Source of the DNA: Methanosarcinales archaeon
GTDB taxonomy: Archaea > Halobacteriota > Syntropharchaeia > Alkanophagales > Methanospirareceae
Assembly: GCA_016649585.1 (NCBI GenBank)
Contig: JAENXH010000076.1
Location: forward strand, 1-6,620
Reading direction: 5' to 3'
Length of the DNA stretch: 6,620 bases
Made by a program: the position numbers and the translations under genes
Shown here: in pieces, positions 1-5,971 of the stretch
Layout: each line of letters begins with the position of its first letter
Numbering within the stretch: the first letter of the stretch is position 1
Notes under the pieces: generated by a model
The model's input: only the letters and a program-made list of their open reading frames with translations
Databases searched by the model: none
What the model was told of the DNA's origin: nothing

Positions 1-270
1 ATTTGTGGATATCTTGGAAAAACAGTTAATCATATTGACGACAAAGAAATATACAAACAGCTAAAATCTAAAACACCAGCGTTTGTCAAATCGGAATTCA
101 TTGGAGATACGGATATAGAATATTTGGCTTCTGACTACCCCCATTCCTTAAAAACCGAACGGCACTTCCCCCATCCACTTATTCTTATCCATAAATCTAA
201 GGATATAGACAACAAGATTGTTAGGGAGACTGATTTCTTTCAATCGCTTTTAAATTTTGCGGGAAAATAG
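1..270 (+). CDS. Unrecognised protein, 5'-truncated, frame ends at an amber TAG
   Basis: Frame 1 is open from the first base to TAG at 268-270, giving 89 residues whose N-terminus lies outside the window. The product has a balanced mix of charged and hydrophobic residues (for example LILIHKSKDIDNKIVRETDF), as expected of a soluble globular protein. I do not recognise the family and see no membrane segment or signal peptide. The antisense frame over this region is rich in F, S and C and looks like a shadow. The striking point is that the same frame stays open for 66 more codons after the TAG, so this may be the middle of a longer protein ending at 471. The gene is convergent with the moaC operon. 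Function unknown; confidence is for it being coding. Confidence 0.5.
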   Translation: MCGYLGKTVNHIDDKEIYKQLKSKTPAFVKSEFIGDTDIEYLASDYPHSLKTERHFPHPLILIHKSKDIDNKIVRETDFFQSLLNFAGK

Positions 271-471
271 GGCGGATCGGTATCCTTTGAAGATCTTGTA
301 AACCAACAGATTGCCTTACAGAAGGGAGATTGTATAATATGCTTGGATGATGAAGGATATTCAAAAATGAAGTTTGTGGAGCGGTTAAATCCTTCCAGGG
401 AAATCAAGGTTTTAAGTGTTGAAGAGGCATACAAATTGATGGAAGGGAAAAATAAACAAGCGACTTTATAA
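271..471 (+). pseudogene. In-frame continuation after the TAG: broken 3' end or amber readthrough
   Basis: After the TAG the same frame encodes 66 residues before TAA at 469-471. The stretch reads like real protein, with amphipathic character (FEDLVNQQIALQKGDCIICL, then KVLSVEEAYKLMEGKNKQAT). It has no plausible start of its own: the first ATG is at 367, leaving only about 34 codons. The simplest reading is one ancestral gene whose codon at 268-270 became TAG. The alternative, known in some methanogenic archaea, is that TAG is decoded as pyrrolysine. A very small stem (GGAT 274-277 with ATCC 282-285, loop CGGT) lies three bases after the TAG but is too short to count as evidence for recoding. 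I cannot choose between decay, readthrough and sequencing error from this window. Confidence 0.45.
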
Positions 472-494
472 TCCATATCAAAAAAGTATTGAAG

Positions 495-522
495 GAGATT
501 AACCCCCGTGGGGACCAATCTC
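495..522 (+). other. Stem-loop downstream of the first reading frame
   Basis: GAGATT (495-500) pairs with AATCTC (517-522), and inside it CCCC (503-506) pairs with GGGG (510-513) around a CGT loop; two unpaired A on one side and ACC on the other form an internal bulge. It begins 23 bases after the TAA at 471, so it may be a 3' end structure for that transcript. No T-run follows directly, so it is not a classical intrinsic terminator; an RNA stability or processing element is equally possible. Confidence 0.45.
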
Positions 523-548
523 AAGTGTTAATAATGGTAATATGTATA

Positions 549-566
549 AAAAGCTTTTCGGTTTTT
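549..566 (+). terminator. Possible T-rich terminator of the upstream unit
   Basis: A palindromic AAAAGCTTTT (549-558) is followed by CGGTTTTT. Archaeal transcription often ends at runs of T with little need for a hairpin, and this is the first T-rich stretch after the open frame that ends at 471. The call rests on position and composition only. Confidence 0.25.
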
Positions 567-571
567 AAAGG

Positions 572-605
572 ATTGTTACCAATATGGGTAACAATTATAA
601 CCCAT
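572..605. repeat. Perfect 9-bp inverted repeat overlapping a second hairpin
   Basis: ATTGTTACC (572-580) and GGTAACAAT (587-595) are perfect 9-bp arms around a six-base loop, AATATG. A second pairing, ATGGGT (584-589) with ACCCAT (600-605), uses part of the loop and part of the right arm, so the two structures exclude each other in RNA. As DNA, the 9-bp dyad could also be a protein binding site. No gene starts nearby on either strand to tell which. Confidence 0.4.
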
Positions 606-765
606 TAAAAAGGCGTCGGCATAATAAAATTTTGGACTGAACCTTTTTCTTTTTCATTTATAAGAAGTTCACATCCAGCTCCTAATGTCTCTCAATTTTT
701 TGACTTTAGTAGCAAAGCCGAAAAAAATAGAAAAGCTCAAATACTAACAAAACAAACCAATAATC

Positions 766-878
766 GGAGGAGCGCATTAATACAAAAAATCGTTTCCTCA
801 TACAAAAAGCGAGCGATTGTTGAATGTCTATCTAGCGTTGGCAGTAAGATATTCGGGCATCGCAGGTCCCGCTCCTCC
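766..878. repeat. 9-bp inverted repeat bracketing about 95 bases
   Basis: GGAGGAGCG (766-774) recurs inverted as CGCTCCTCC (870-878). Between the arms I find no tRNA fold, no long open frame and no transposase. The stretch could be a small non-coding RNA closed by a terminal stem, the remnant of a small mobile element, or chance. The surrounding gap from 472 to 1179 holds no gene I can support. Confidence 0.25.
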
Positions 879-980
879 TATGTGCAGTTATTTACTGACA
901 AATCTAAATAAATCATCACTGAAATGAGTTCTAACTTTATTTCCTGTTTTTGTATAGCTGGAGAAATAATCCCAATCACA

Positions 981-1148
981 AATACCACCAAATCCCAACG
1001 CCTATCGGGGCGTAATTTCAAAAATCCAATAAATACAAACTCCAAAAAATTGGTAGTTATTTGGATTTGAAAACTCTCGCTTCAGCGAGATTGGTAGTAT
1101 TGAGGTTTGGGATTTGTTTGGTAGTATTGGTATGTGTTGGGAGTTTGT
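981..1148. repeat. Patch of degenerate TTGGTAGT repeats with an inverted outlier
   Basis: TTGGTAGTATTG occurs at 1091-1102 and 1118-1129 as the head of two adjacent units (1091-1117 and 1118-1148) that align with small gaps and both run on through TTGGGA and TTTGT. A weaker relative, TTGGTAGTTATTTGG, sits at 1050-1064. On the other side AATACCACCAAATCCCA (981-997) is close to the reverse complement of the unit junction (1108-1128), with a four-base gap. Units are imperfect and unequal in length with no spacers, so this is not a CRISPR array. It resembles AT-rich low-complexity intergenic repeats. Confidence 0.5.
1070..1090 (-). terminator. Possible terminator of the valS-Sec61beta-moaC operon
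   Basis: TCTCGC (1075-1080) and GCGAGA (1085-1090) form a six-base stem with loop TTCA. Read on the minus strand it is followed at once by GTTTTC and, further on, by a six-T run (1044-1049). It lies about 90 bases past the moaC stop codon. Stem plus T-rich sequence in the right orientation supports a terminator, but the T-run next to the stem is short. Confidence 0.35.
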
Positions 1149-1179
1149 TTTTTCTACGGGCTAAACAAATACTATTTAC

Positions 1180-1638
1180 TTACTTATTTATCGGGCGTTT
1201 CTCCTTCTTATCCACCTGTATCTCCTCTATCCTTGTATGCGGATAATTTCCAGTTTCGTCCTTCTCCTCCGCTTTCACCATGTCCCAAATCGTAAGCAAC
1301 GCCACTGATAAACCATGGAGTGCATCCATCTCCACCCCGGTTTTTCCAACTGATTTCACAAATACGGAGGCTTTTATAATCTCCTCTCCTAATACGAATT
1401 CAACCTTTACGCTTGCGATATTTATTTGATGGCAGAGCGGAATCATATCCGGCGTCTTCTTCACCGCTAATATCGCTGCCATTTCCGCGCACTCAAGCAC
1501 ATTCCCTTTCCTGGTTGTCCCACTTGTTATCTTCTCTATCGTGCTACGTTTCAGTTTTATCCTACCAGAAGCTGTAGCTACGCGCTCGACATCGCCCTTT
1601 TCGCTTATATCTATCATGCCCGCACTATATCGCTGCAT
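1180..1638 (-). CDS. moaC: Cyclic pyranopterin monophosphate synthase MoaC
   Basis: MoaC, with MoaA, makes the first stable intermediate of molybdenum/tungsten cofactor synthesis: it converts the cyclised GTP product of MoaA to cyclic pyranopterin monophosphate in the cytoplasm. The 152-residue product covers the whole family. Visible signatures are MIDISEKGDV (8-17), ATASGRI (21-27), KKTPDMIPLCHQI (60-72, with the active-site His70), KTGVEMDAL (99-107) and LTIWDMVKA (115-123), which carries the conserved Asp119 and Lys122. The second acidic residue of the GVEMEAL motif is Asp105 here instead of Glu, a mild change. The ATG at 1636-1638 has GTGAGGT (1648-1654) nine bases upstream, right after the Sec61beta stop, so translation is probably coupled to that gene. 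Last gene of the operon. In a methane-cycling archaeon the cofactor would serve formylmethanofuran dehydrogenase, among others (inference). Confidence 0.96.
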   Translation of the reverse strand: MQRYSAGMIDISEKGDVERVATASGRIKLKRSTIEKITSGTTRKGNVLECAEMAAILAVKKTPDMIPLCHQINIASVKVEFVLGEEIIKASVFVKSVGKTGVEMDALHGLSVALLTIWDMVKAEEKDETGNYPHTRIEEIQVDKKEKRPINK

Positions 1639-1654
1639 TGTCTGCTTACCTCAC

Positions 1655-1885
1655 TCAAGGTGGTGGCCAGACACCGAAATATATCTCCAGCCCGATGATC
1701 AAAACGCCAATAAACACGCCTATGAGTAGTATCATCTTCGGCGACATCTTCACCGCGGATTCCTCAACATCGTAATACCGCATCAATCCGGCAGAGGACA
1801 TAAGCCCACGCTCTTCACCTTTACCGCCTCCACCGCTTTTCTTTTCCGCTTTCTTCGCTTTCTTCGCAGGTCTTCCTTTTACCAT
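1655..1885 (-). CDS. Preprotein translocase subunit Sec61beta (archaeal SecG)
   Basis: Small tail-anchored subunit of the SecYE-beta protein-conducting channel in the archaeal membrane. The family signature GLMSSAGLMRYYDVEES (27-43) is followed by a single transmembrane helix (about 49-70) and the typical FGVWP-type end (70-74). At 76 residues it is longer than the roughly 50-60 usual for archaea; the excess is a lysine-, alanine- and glycine-rich head (KKAKKAEKK, then SGGGGKG) on the cytosolic side. The ATG at 1883-1885 is supported by GAGGG (1894-1898) eight bases upstream, and there is no better internal start, since Met29 falls inside the signature. It lies 35 bases after valS and 16 bases before moaC, clearly in one operon. 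The gene is often annotated secG or secbeta in archaea; I leave the symbol blank because usage varies. Confidence 0.93.
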   Translation of the reverse strand: MVKGRPAKKAKKAEKKSGGGGKGEERGLMSSAGLMRYYDVEESAVKMSPKMILLIGVFIGVLIIGLEIYFGVWPPP

Positions 1886-1920
1886 CTCTTCTTCCCTCTT
1901 ATCTTATACTCTACTACCCT

Positions 1921-4365
1921 TTACCCCTTATTTATCCTCATTTTCGTGCCACTACTAACGTTAAAAATAGTCTCATCATCTTCAATTTTATTTGCGTCAC
2001 TCCAGAGTTTCACCTTCGTTACCGTTGCATTCTCTATATCCTCGGTATCTCGCTGATTTAACTCCGCCGTGTAGATCTCCAGCGTACCCAGTGGTGTGTT
2101 TAACGCGATACCCTGTTCGGACTTGTATCTCCTGACGTTTCGTGTAAGATCTGCAATTATGTCACCTTTCGTGCCCGCTTCTGAATCCATCAAATTAGGC
2201 TCTACCGCGGGCCAGTTCGCCTTATGTACACTCTCACCCGGTTTGACATAGGAATACATCTCTTCGGCGAAGAACGGAGCGAACGGCGCAAGCAGTTTAG
2301 CCAGTGTTTCTAACGTCACGTACAATGCATATCTGGCAGATTCCTTCCCTTCTTCATCTCCTCCTCGGTCATATAACCTCGACTTTGCCAGTTCGATGTA
2401 ATCATCGGCCAGCACGTTCCACGCGAACGTTCGTATATCCTTCATCGCCTCATCGAACTTGTAGGTTTCCATCGCGTCCGTCACTGACAGGACGAGCTTG
2501 TTCAGTTTTGTGAGCAGCCATTTATCAACAACGCGTAGATTTACCGATCCTTCTTCAGGTTGGTAATCCGATAGGTGAAGCATCGAGAATCTGAGAATAC
2601 TCCACAGTTTCTGCATGAATTTACTCGCGGCTACTATATCCTTCCATCGGAATTGGACGTCTGAGCCTACAGCACCGCCAATTGCCGCCCACTGTCTGAA
2701 TACGTCCGCACCATGTTCTTGAATCACCTCGTCCGGCGAGATGAAGTTATTCCGTGATTTGCTCATCTTATACCCATCCTCGCCCAGGACCATGCCGTTT
2801 ATTAAGATCGTGTGCCAGGGTATTGCGTTAGTAAGCGCGAGTGAGCGAAGGATAGTGTAAAACGTCCAAGTTCTTATAATGTCGTGCCCCTGCGGTCTGA
2901 GTGCTGTGTGGAATGCAATTTCTGATGAGGTACCTGCATTAAGATCCCAGCCAGCAACCCAAAGAGCGCTTAGTGAGGAGTCCATCCAGGTGTCCAATAC
3001 ATCGTCCTCTCCTTTAAATTCACTGCCGCCGCAGTTAGCACACGGCTCCTTTGGACTGACCATTGCTGGATCCACCGGCAGTTCATCTTCAGAAGCAACT
3101 TTTACGGTACCACAGCGCTTACAGTACCAAACCGGGATCGGCACGCTGAAGATCCGCTGGCGAGATATGCACCAGTCCCATTCCATCGAGTCAACCCAAT
3201 TTCTCAGTCTGATAGCGAAATGCTCAGGATACCAATTTATCTCATCAGACGCTTTTATTATATCGTCATGCATCACACGCACGAACCACTGCCGTGTAGA
3301 AATAATCTCGATAGGCGTTTTACATCGCCAACAGACGCCTACGTTTTGTTGCAGCGGTTCACGTTTCTTAAGCAGCTCTTGTGCATCCAAATCTACAATT
3401 ATCTGCTTCTTGCATTCTGCTACGCTTAATCCATCATAGCCCCGTGCCGCTTCGGTCATCTTGCCTCGTTCGTCTATGGACTCTATTAACGGGAGGTTAT
3501 GCAACTTCCACCAGCGCACGTCCTGACGGTCACCAAACGTACAGATCATCACCACACCGGTTCCAAATGCGGGGTCAACACTCTCATCTTCATATACCTT
3601 CACGGTATGCTCAAAAATCGGTACTGCCAGCTTTTTTCCCGCAATATCCTCGTAACGCTCGTCATCAGGATGCACAGCCACAGCAACGCAACTCGCAAGC
3701 AGTTCTGGTCTCGTCGTCGCGATCTCGACATACGCTGCTTCTTGTTCTGTGCCTACATCTACCTTCTTAAAGAGTATATAATTCAAAGAGGCGTTGCGAT
3801 CTTCGTATTCTACCTCTGCAAAGGCTATTGCAGTCTCGCATCGGGGGCACCAGTTCACCAGATGCTCAGCTTGATAAATCATCCCATCACGATACATCTT
3901 TACGAATGAGAGCTGTGTATATCGTTTGTAACGGTCGTCCATCGTAACAAACTCCTTGCTCCAGTCTATAGACATGCCAAGCTTCTGCATCATTCCCTTC
4001 ATCTGCGTTATGTTCTCCCGCGTAAGTTGTTTGCAAAGCTCTCGGAACTCCTGCTTGTTGATCTGACGCTTGGAGATCCCGTGCCGCTCCTCGACTTTCA
4101 CTTCGGTCGGCAGTCCATGGCAGTCCCACCCCTGCGGAAACATCACATTATAACCACGCATTCGCTTGTAACGTGCGAGAAAATCAATATAACACCAGTT
4201 CAAGGCATTACCCACATGAAAATCACCTGTAGGGTACGGAGGTGGTGTGTCAATAATATAAGACGGCTTATCCGATGATCCATCAAAATAATAGAGTGAT
4301 TCATCCCAGTTCTCCAGCCATTTCTTCTCGACGATCTCCGGTTTGTATTTCTTTTCCATTTTCAT
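1921..4365 (-). CDS. valS: Valyl-tRNA synthetase
   Basis: Class I aminoacyl-tRNA synthetase that charges tRNA-Val and hydrolyses mischarged Thr-tRNA-Val. The 814-residue frame is intact. In order: HIGH-type motif PTGDFHVGN (45-53), GWDCHGLPTE (79-88), the inserted editing domain (roughly 190-340) with ATTRPELL and FGTGVVMICTFGDRQDV, and the nucleotide-binding KMSKS (533-537). The anticodon-binding helical domain follows (roughly 590-760). Four CxxC pairs (173/176, 345/348, 415/418, 442/445) suggest two zinc sites, as in archaeal and thermophilic enzymes. The start at 4365 has GGGGA (4378-4382) twelve bases upstream; a second Met codon at 4357-4359 is possible and would remove only two residues. 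First gene of the operon with Sec61beta and moaC, divergent from pth2. IleRS is the main alternative; overall layout and length favour ValRS. Confidence 0.96.
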   Translation of the reverse strand: MKMEKKYKPEIVEKKWLENWDESLYYFDGSSDKPSYIIDTPPPYPTGDFHVGNALNWCYIDFLARYKRMRGYNVMFPQGWDCHGLPTEVKVEERHGISKRQINKQEFRELCKQLTRENITQMKGMMQKLGMSIDWSKEFVTMDDRYKRYTQLSFVKMYRDGMIYQAEHLVNWCPRCETAIAFAEVEYEDRNASLNYILFKKVDVGTEQEAAYVEIATTRPELLASCVAVAVHPDDERYEDIAGKKLAVPIFEHTVKVYEDESVDPAFGTGVVMICTFGDRQDVRWWKLHNLPLIESIDERGKMTEAARGYDGLSVAECKKQIIVDLDAQELLKKREPLQQNVGVCWRCKTPIEIISTRQWFVRVMHDDIIKASDEINWYPEHFAIRLRNWVDSMEWDWCISRQRIFSVPIPVWYCKRCGTVKVASEDELPVDPAMVSPKEPCANCGGSEFKGEDDVLDTWMDSSLSALWVAGWDLNAGTSSEIAFHTALRPQGHDIIRTWTFYTILRSLALTNAIPWHTILINGMVLGEDGYKMSKSRNNFISPDEVIQEHGADVFRQWAAIGGAVGSDVQFRWKDIVAASKFMQKLWSILRFSMLHLSDYQPEEGSVNLRVVDKWLLTKLNKLVLSVTDAMETYKFDEAMKDIRTFAWNVLADDYIELAKSRLYDRGGDEEGKESARYALYVTLETLAKLLAPFAPFFAEEMYSYVKPGESVHKANWPAVEPNLMDSEAGTKGDIIADLTRNVRRYKSEQGIALNTPLGTLEIYTAELNQRDTEDIENATVTKVKLWSDANKIEDDETIFNVSSGTKMRINKG

Positions 4366-4471
4366 GCGCTCTTTGATTCCCCGCTATTAAGATAAGATTA
4401 CTTTATGTGCTTTTATTTTTAGTTCTTTTAAATATTAGTTTGGAACGCCTTTGTAGGACGAGAGACGAAAA
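4366..4471. promoter_or_regulatory. Divergent promoter region between valS and pth2
   Basis: This 106-base AT-rich gap contains CTTTTAAATATTAG (4425-4438). Read rightwards, TTTAAATA (4427-4434) is a plausible TATA box about 40 bases before the pth2 ATG, which would give a short leader. Read leftwards the same bases give ATATTTAAAAG, a TATA-like box for valS with a leader of roughly 40 bases. A second AT-rich run (4411-4420) could serve valS instead. A shared box would make the two transcription units compete or be co-regulated. The assignment is by composition and spacing only. Confidence 0.45.
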
Positions 4472-4843
4472 ATGCGAAAGATACTCAGCGCAGCACAAAA
4501 AGAATATAAGCAGTGCATAGTCCTTAGAGAGGACTTGAAGCTGTCGAAGGGTAAAGCAGCAGTACAAGTCGCGCATGCCTCTATATTGAGCTACGATCGC
4601 GTTCCAGTAGGAGATAGAAAGAACTGGAAAGAGCAGGGGCAGAAGAAGGTTGCTCTGAAAGTACCGAGCCTTGAAGAGCTTTACAACGTACGAGACGATG
4701 CGGGAAAGCTGGGTCTGCCGTGTGCAATCGTAGAAGACGCGGGGCTGACCGAAATACCGCCGGGAACGGTGACTGCCTTAGGAATAGGGCCCGCACGTGC
4801 TGAAGAGATAGATAAAGTCACAAAGCAGCTTGAGTTATTGTAA
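4472..4843 (+). CDS. pth2: Peptidyl-tRNA hydrolase, Pth2 type
   Basis: Cytosolic enzyme that cleaves peptidyl-tRNA released by stalled or aborted translation and so recycles tRNA. The 123-residue product has the complete Pth2 pattern: KQCIVLREDLKLSKGKAAVQ (13-32) leading into VAHAS (33-37), GQKKVALKVPSLEEL (56-70) and EDAGLTEIPPGTVTALGIGP (88-107). The conserved Lys of LSKGK, His35 and the DAG aspartate (Asp89) of this bacterial-Pth-unrelated fold are all present. The N-terminus has about ten residues more than the usual family start, but no in-frame ATG lies closer. No strong ribosome site is seen, which fits a short-leader or leaderless transcript from the box at 4427-4434. It runs divergently from valS and is followed after 19 bases by the DUF2119-like gene. 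Confidence 0.95.
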   Translation: MRKILSAAQKEYKQCIVLREDLKLSKGKAAVQVAHASILSYDRVPVGDRKNWKEQGQKKVALKVPSLEELYNVRDDAGKLGLPCAIVEDAGLTEIPPGTVTALGIGPARAEEIDKVTKQLELL

Positions 4844-4862
4844 CAAACCTTTATTGCGAAAA

Positions 4863-5513
4863 ATGTCTTTTGAAGGACGGGAAGATTACGGCATGAAGTT
4901 ATACCGATCTATTGCTCCAGAAAAGGGGCCGACAAAACTGTTCGTCGGTGGTCTGCACGGAAACGAAGGGCTGTACACCGCACCGATTCTTGAACGGTTG
5001 GCACAGGCGGATATATCGGCCGGAGAAGCGATAATTGTACCCCGCCTGGTCAAAAACAGCAAATACATCGGTGTTTTATCCGAAGAATATTACCGGAGCG
5101 AAGCAGGCATGCGCTTGCTTCAACTCATCCAGGAATACAAACCGAGTTTTTATTTCGAGCTGCACGCTTATGAAAAGCAGTCATATTCCCGATTAACTGA
5201 TCCTGAGCGCGTGAAGAAGATAGGAGTGCCTCATTTTGTTGATCTGGGAGACGGGATTCTCATAGGGTCTATCGCACCTATCCTGAGGCGTAAATTCACT
5301 GAGCACGATTTTTGCATGACCCTCGAGGTTCCGAAATGGAAAAGCGAGAGCGAGGCGATTAAAGAAAAAGTACTGGAGTTTCTGAGGATCGGACTAATGA
5401 AATCACAGAGAGAGATGGTAATGCTCGAGTTTAGAATGCGGTATCCTGTGCAGTTAAAAATGGCTGAGGAGTTGTTCCACCAATATTACCGTAAACGGTT
5501 AAAGCCATTTTAA
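4863..5513 (+). CDS. DUF2119-like predicted zinc-dependent hydrolase
   Basis: The 216-residue product resembles DUF2119 proteins, which I associate with methanogens and their relatives. It carries the zinc-site layout of the M14 carboxypeptidase/aspartoacylase superfamily: VGGLHGNEG (28-36, ligands His32 and Glu35), FELHAY (98-103, third ligand His101) and TLEVPKW (153-159) with a Glu155 placed like the catalytic glutamate of succinylglutamate desuccinylases. A deacylase or peptidase acting on a small amide is therefore likely, but the substrate is unknown. There is no signal peptide, so it is probably cytosolic. The frame is open upstream to a TTG at 4830 inside pth2; I prefer the ATG at 4863. 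An ATG at 4893, preceded by GAAGGA (4872-4877), is a third option that removes ten residues. Likely cotranscribed with pth2. Confidence 0.82.
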   Translation: MSFEGREDYGMKLYRSIAPEKGPTKLFVGGLHGNEGLYTAPILERLAQADISAGEAIIVPRLVKNSKYIGVLSEEYYRSEAGMRLLQLIQEYKPSFYFELHAYEKQSYSRLTDPERVKKIGVPHFVDLGDGILIGSIAPILRRKFTEHDFCMTLEVPKWKSESEAIKEKVLEFLRIGLMKSQREMVMLEFRMRYPVQLKMAEELFHQYYRKRLKPF

Positions 5514-5526
5514 GTCTCCAAAAACC

Positions 5527-5642
5527 ATGCGGATAGTAATAGACCTGCATGCGGGAGAGGGGTAAAGGCAATAGAAGCGATAGAAGTTGAAAACTTATTA
5601 CCACAGAATTCCATTCGTTTCATTGCCTTAAAGGATTGCTAA
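5527..5642 (+). pseudogene. Possible remnant of a small gene with a frameshift
   Basis: Thirteen bases after the DUF2119-like gene, an ATG at 5527 opens MRIVIDLHAGEG and hits TAA at 5563-5565. One frame over, from about 5562, the sequence continues as VKAIEAIEVENLL and on to TAA at 5640-5642, ending just before the next gene. Joined at the G-run (5559-5562) the two pieces would make a protein of roughly 38 residues. Both pieces have protein-like composition but I recognise no family, and chance is a real alternative for so short a stretch. The gap otherwise holds only a weak ribosome site (AAAGGA, 5630-5635) for the regulator gene. Confidence 0.25.
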
Positions 5643-5647
5643 TATTC

Positions 5648-5953
5648 ATGAGACGTGTAATTTGGTGGCTGCTTGTTGGCACTAAAGGAGGACTGAATCG
5701 TGCGCGGATAATAAGGGCGCTAAAGGAACGTCCTTACAACGCCAATCAGTTGGCAGAGGTACTGGGATTGGATTACAAAACAGTGAGGCATCATCTCAAA
5801 GTCCTCCAGGATAACAAGTTACTTACTCCAGTAGGTGATGGATATGGCACCGTGTATTTCTTATCTCCCAGTATGGAAGGGGAGTATGAAGTCTTTGAAG
5901 ATTTTTTAGATAAAATATGGGCTAAATTTAAAGCGAAAAAAGACATAGTATAA
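5648..5953 (+). CDS. Winged helix-turn-helix regulator (ArsR-like fold)
   Basis: Small DNA-binding protein of 101 residues. The first half is a winged-helix domain: helix RARIIRALKERP (18-29), then the helix-turn-helix NANQLAEVLGLDYKTVRHHL (31-50), whose recognition helix is DYKTVRHHLKVLQDN (42-56). The wing is LLTPVGDGYGTVYFLS (58-73). The C-terminal tail (76-98) is an amphipathic acidic-to-basic helix that may dimerise. No cysteine appears anywhere, so an ArsR-type metal-thiolate site within this protein is excluded. The ATG at 5648 is preferred over the TTG at 5636, because AAAGGA (5630-5635) would touch the TTG but is 12 bases from the ATG. Its stop is 18 bases before a membrane-protein gene with a strong ribosome site, so the pair is surely cotranscribed and probably acts together (inference). 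Confidence 0.88.
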   Translation: MRRVIWWLLVGTKGGLNRARIIRALKERPYNANQLAEVLGLDYKTVRHHLKVLQDNKLLTPVGDGYGTVYFLSPSMEGEYEVFEDFLDKIWAKFKAKKDIV

Positions 5954-5971
5954 GATTATAAGGAGATAAAA

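Noticed and set aside
240..524. Antisense 94-codon frame over the interrupted plus-strand gene
   Set aside because: Its composition is rich in F, S, C and I without domain character, and it overlaps a plus-strand frame with better protein-like composition.
534..608. Tiny plus-strand frame starting ATG at 534
   Set aside because: It has 24 codons, no ribosome site, and overlaps the palindromes and T-rich run that explain the sequence better.
766..878. tRNA gene suggested by the GGAGGAGC/GCTCCTCC end pairing
   Set aside because: There is no T-loop (GTTCGAATC-like) or anticodon arm on either strand, and 113 bases is too long without a recognisable intron.
781..927. 48-codon plus-strand frame within the 9-bp inverted repeat region
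   Set aside because: It has no ATG near its beginning, no ribosome site and no recognisable family; it is kept only as part of the repeat observation.
981..1148. CRISPR array
   Set aside because: Units are degenerate, of unequal length and without unique spacers, and no cas gene is present.
1061..1246. Plus-strand 61-codon frame with hydrophobic residues
   Set aside because: It starts inside the TTGGTAGT repeat patch, lacks a ribosome site and runs into the antisense of moaC; its hydrophobicity comes from T- and G-rich repeats.
2304..4278. Several open frames on the plus strand across valS, up to 186 codons
   Set aside because: All lie antisense to an intact valyl-tRNA synthetase with all motifs present, and their products are low-complexity S/H/R-rich.
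4830..4862. TTG start for the DUF2119-like gene inside pth2
   Set aside because: No ribosome site precedes it and the extra eleven residues add nothing like the family; the ATG at 4863 is simpler.
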